From assembly GCA_015852425.1 (NCBI GenBank), contig JAAAIG010000388.1, forward strand, positions 8,952-27,084: 18,133 nucleotides of DNA, in the 5' to 3' direction. The notes beneath the pieces are model-generated. The model saw only the letters and a list, made by a program, of their open reading frames with translations, searched no databases and had not been told where the DNA came from. The position numbers and the translations under genes are program-made. The DNA is from Gryganskiella cystojenkinii (lineage: Eukaryota; Mortierellomycota; Mortierellomycetes; Mortierellales; Mortierellaceae). The number at the start of each line of letters is the position of its first letter. Position 1 is the first letter of the stretch. Positions 15,633-18,133 of this stretch are shown here, in pieces.

Positions 15633-18032
15633 TTAGGCGGCACTGCTGAACTGAATGTGCTCCAAGAATCGAAATCGGTATTTGAGTTCCTGGCTCCAGG
15701 CCTCCTTCGTGGATATGAAGTCCTCTTCACTATAGCAGTAACGAGAATCCAGCTGAAGGTGCAAGCATCTCAGGTTTGGTTGTTCGTCCGAACAGTAATT
15801 CTTCAACCCAGTGACAGAAAACTTAGATGACGACGATGACGACGTTGTCGTCTCAGTGGAATCCGCAGTGCTGTCCGTATTGGTCGCCGCCGATGACAAG
15901 ATATCTGGACGAGGAAGAGGCTCTCGACCGAGTCCCTGAAAGAGAGCCAGGTCGACGATCGGCGAAAAGATGGTTAAATCGTCCAGCCGCGGCATCAGCC
16001 GAAGGATCGATCGCATCAACAACAAGGAACCTTCTCCATATTGTGCATCCAGTCTTGAATCAATTGCGGTAGAAGTCTTGAGTCGGGTGAGGGTCCTTGC
16101 CCAGGGTACCCTTGAAAAGAGTTCATAACGGTTTAATGGACCTGAAAAGACCGATCCAGGTATTGCTGATGTTGGCAGAGGAGAAGGACGAGGAGGCGGA
16201 CTAGGAGGAGGAGGACAAGGGTGAAAAGAAGAGACAAAAATAGACGAGGTAGGACCCTCGTAGCTACCAGTACCAGCTTCGCTACCGACACTGGCACCGC
16301 TGCCCCCACTCTGTCCATCGTACTGTCGTTTTTTATCAGATACCAAGAGCAGGCTCTTGACGAGCTCCACAATGTGGAACCTCTCACCATGACTGAACTC
16401 GAGTGATTCTAGAGAGTGGCAGAGACACGTTCCCAAAACCTTCTCAAGGACCCACTCTTTGTCTATATCGGACGAGATCCTGAGTTGCTTGACTGAGACC
16501 CCGTACTTGACCAGACTCGCGATCATCCTTTCTTGAAAGGTCAAGGGGAGCGCTATGCCGGTCGGTGGGACATGCAATGAGACCAGCTGAAAAGGCGGCT
16601 GCAGATCGCCGCCTCCATGTTTTTGGTGTTGTTGTTGTTGATTCAGTATTTGTTGTCGTCGGGTGAGACAGGTTCGCAAGAGACGAGATTCGTCCCGAGT
16701 ACTGAGCAGGAAAGGTCGTGCTGTATCCAGAGTCCTCAGATGAGGGAGGAATCTGACAGAATCACATGACATCGCCAATGTTCCGCTGAATCGAATGCCG
16801 TCAAGAATCATTCCGGTGGGCGTAGTCTCTGAATCAAAACTGAGATGGCGATCTATCTCAGGACTAATCTCGGGTATTTTCAACTCTTCCAAGTTTGGGA
16901 ACAAGGCCAGGACTGAGCACACGATCTCGAGACTCGAGAGAGAATTGTACGTTAGGCGTTTGACCATGGGTGCGTAGGCAACCCACTGCTCCAGGTCCTG
17001 TTGCTTTAGGTGCTGTGCTCCTGTTTGTGTTTGTAAAAATTCTTCGACACCACCACCACCACTACCATTAACACCACTGCTACTGCGACTGTTGTTGTTG
17101 CTAGAACTCGTGCTGTCGAGAATTTTGAAATGTTCGATTCTAAAGGACTCGAGTCTTCCCATGGAACAGAGACAAGCCCTCAACGCTTCCAAGGACATCT
17201 TCCTATGGGTTATGCCTTGTGCGATAAGTGAGAGCGAGTTGAGGGTCTTGCTCGCAGAACTTTGACGCAGCCGATTCAGGAATCGATCCAGGTTGACAGG
17301 TGTGCTATCTCCCTCGACGATCGTTAATGACTCCAACCTGTTGAGGAGAGGACCTTCGAGCGGAAGAAGGTCCCAATAACTCTGGCAGAGTCTCACATTT
17401 TTCTGATCAACCGATGTCTTGATGTTCATTGTGGATAATAATTCGGTGCCGGTTATTGTCGTGGATGGGATTTGCCGCAAAGGATATTTGAAATGCCAGG
17501 CGTTCCTTGAAGGATACGATAGTTGCTCGGAAGGGATCTCTTCAGCAGTCGCTCCGAGACCGGAATAGGTCTGGGGCTTGTCTTGGAGATGGATGCGGCG
17601 CAAGTTTCGACATTGATTCAGGGAAGTCACGATCGTGTCAATGATAGAGTCTTCTAGGCCCTCGAGCCAAAGGAAGGCGAGTGTTAACTCTTGGATAGAA
17701 TCGAATGAGATCTTTTTGGTGAGTGCTTTGCGACATTGGTGGTGGTGATAGTTGCCCGAGTCCGAGTTCAAAGGCAATGCTGATGGTGACGATGAGGATG
17801 GAAGTAGGTCAGTGAGGATATGACGGCACGTTTCGAGTCGAAGGTCGAGAGCGATGGCGAAATAAGGAGTGCACAAGGTCAGGAAGGATGTATTGACGAG
17901 TCGAAGGGTATGGATGGTTCTGGTGTCCATGAACTGAAAGATCCCGCGGGCCAGTTCAGGTATTTCAAGGACCCTTGACCAAGAGGAAGAAGAGGGAGAG
18001 GACAAAGAGGTCAGATTGGGCGGTTCTGTCAT
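15633..18032 (-). CDS. F-box/leucine-rich-repeat protein D (799 aa), intact
   Basis: A single uninterrupted frame runs from ATG 18032 to TAA 15635-15633. The start is well placed: the leader upstream is CT-rich and the F-box follows a short Ser-rich N-terminus. The F-box is at residues about 22-58 (LEIPELARGIFQFMDTRT, IHTLRLVNTSFLTL) and would contact Skp1 in an SCF E3 ligase; the LRR-like remainder would choose the substrate, which cannot be predicted. Segments include LNQCRNLRRIHLQDK, the family block SYWDLLPLEGPLLNRLESLT, SKTLNSLSLIAQG, LFPNLEELKIPEIS, LMPRLDDLTIFSPIVDLALF and the C-terminal FRFLEHIQFSSAA. Several low-complexity insertions set it apart from A: a Ser/Asn/Gly run around residue 310-335, a Gln/His run, a Pro-rich PPPPSPPPRPSPLP loop, and a Thr/Ser run near the C-terminal third. 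It is the only member of the array with both a good start and an unbroken frame. Confidence 0.88.
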   Translation of the reverse strand: MTEPPNLTSLSSPSSSSWSRVLEIPELARGIFQFMDTRTIHTLRLVNTSFLTLCTPYFAIALDLRLETCRHILTDLLPSSSSPSALPLNSDSGNYHHHQCRKALTKKISFDSIQELTLAFLWLEGLEDSIIDTIVTSLNQCRNLRRIHLQDKPQTYSGLGATAEEIPSEQLSYPSRNAWHFKYPLRQIPSTTITGTELLSTMNIKTSVDQKNVRLCQSYWDLLPLEGPLLNRLESLTIVEGDSTPVNLDRFLNRLRQSSASKTLNSLSLIAQGITHRKMSLEALRACLCSMGRLESFRIEHFKILDSTSSSNNNSRSSSGVNGSGGGGVEEFLQTQTGAQHLKQQDLEQWVAYAPMVKRLTYNSLSSLEIVCSVLALFPNLEELKIPEISPEIDRHLSFDSETTPTGMILDGIRFSGTLAMSCDSVRFLPHLRTLDTARPFLLSTRDESRLLRTCLTRRQQILNQQQQHQKHGGGDLQPPFQLVSLHVPPTGIALPLTFQERMIASLVKYGVSVKQLRISSDIDKEWVLEKVLGTCLCHSLESLEFSHGERFHIVELVKSLLLVSDKKRQYDGQSGGSGASVGSEAGTGSYEGPTSSIFVSSFHPCPPPPSPPPRPSPLPTSAIPGSVFSGPLNRYELFSRVPWARTLTRLKTSTAIDSRLDAQYGEGSLLLMRSILRLMPRLDDLTIFSPIVDLALFQGLGREPLPRPDILSSAATNTDSTADSTETTTSSSSSSKFSVTGLKNYCSDEQPNLRCLHLQLDSRYCYSEEDFISTKEAWSQELKYRFRFLEHIQFSSAA

Positions 18033-18133
18033 GCTTTCTTAATGATGTCAGCAAAAAGGATAACAGGAAGAGGAGAAGGATGGAGATAGATAATGAACAG
18101 GACAAAAAGGGAGAGAAAACAAAAAAAAAAAAT
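18033..18133 (-). promoter_or_regulatory. Pyrimidine-rich leader / promoter-proximal region of gene D
   Basis: Read on the minus strand, this is a T-run at the window edge followed by CT-rich sequence (TCTCTCCC, CCTTCTCCTCTTCC) and GAAAGCATGAC around the start codon. CT-rich tracts next to the start are typical of filamentous fungal promoters and leaders. The upstream promoter lies outside the window. Confidence 0.35.

Noticed and set aside
15362..15830. Plus-strand open frames over the 3' end of gene D and its UTR.
   Set aside because: They overlap the well-supported minus-strand CDS or its A/T-rich 3' UTR and show no motif or codon bias of their own.

Overview
The window looks like nuclear DNA of an early-diverging filamentous fungus, most probably Mortierellaceae (Mortierella, Linnemannia or Podila type). 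This rests on short GT-AG introns, pyrimidine-rich leaders, frequent poly-A/poly-T tracts, codon bias toward AAG/ATC/GAC/CTC, and an abundance of large F-box/leucine-rich-repeat-like proteins and kelch/transmembrane proteins. The genus is an inference from recall, not a database result.

Layout, left to right. (1) 1-68 is an A-run followed by a T-run. (2) 615-1586 holds two unrecognised coding pieces lying head to head: a Cys/His-rich minus-strand ORF (615-938) and a plus-strand, intron-containing fragment (about 1001-1586) that appears slightly broken. (3) 1634-3757 (minus) is an intact gene with one intron. It encodes a signal peptide, kelch-type repeats, one transmembrane helix and a long cytoplasmic tail. 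(4) 4158-5735 (plus) is a decayed Mutator-like (MULE) transposase pseudogene whose N-terminus, DDE-type residues, one clear intron and C-terminal region can still be followed across several frames. (5) About 5750-6930 (plus) is a badly eroded LRR/F-box-family pseudogene directly behind the MULE. (6) 7258-18032 (minus) is a same-strand array of four F-box/LRR loci: gene A (7258-about 9263, no usable ATG seen), gene B (10098-12270, one single-base frameshift), pseudogene C (12455-14532, many stops and frameshifts) and gene D (15633-18032, intact, 799 aa). A, C and D share recognisable blocks and look like tandem duplicates; B belongs to a different subfamily.

How it fits together. The array reads as a birth-and-death gene cluster: in about 12 kb there are five F-box/LRR-type loci at every stage from intact (D) through single lesions (A, B) to relics (C and the plus-strand remnant), next to a dead DNA transposon that may have contributed to the rearrangement. 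F-box proteins normally act as substrate-choosing subunits of SCF ubiquitin ligases through Skp1. The substrates of these proteins cannot be told from sequence. The kelch/TM gene is functionally separate, a probable cell-surface or endomembrane protein. I see no rRNA, tRNA, CRISPR or bacterial-type system.
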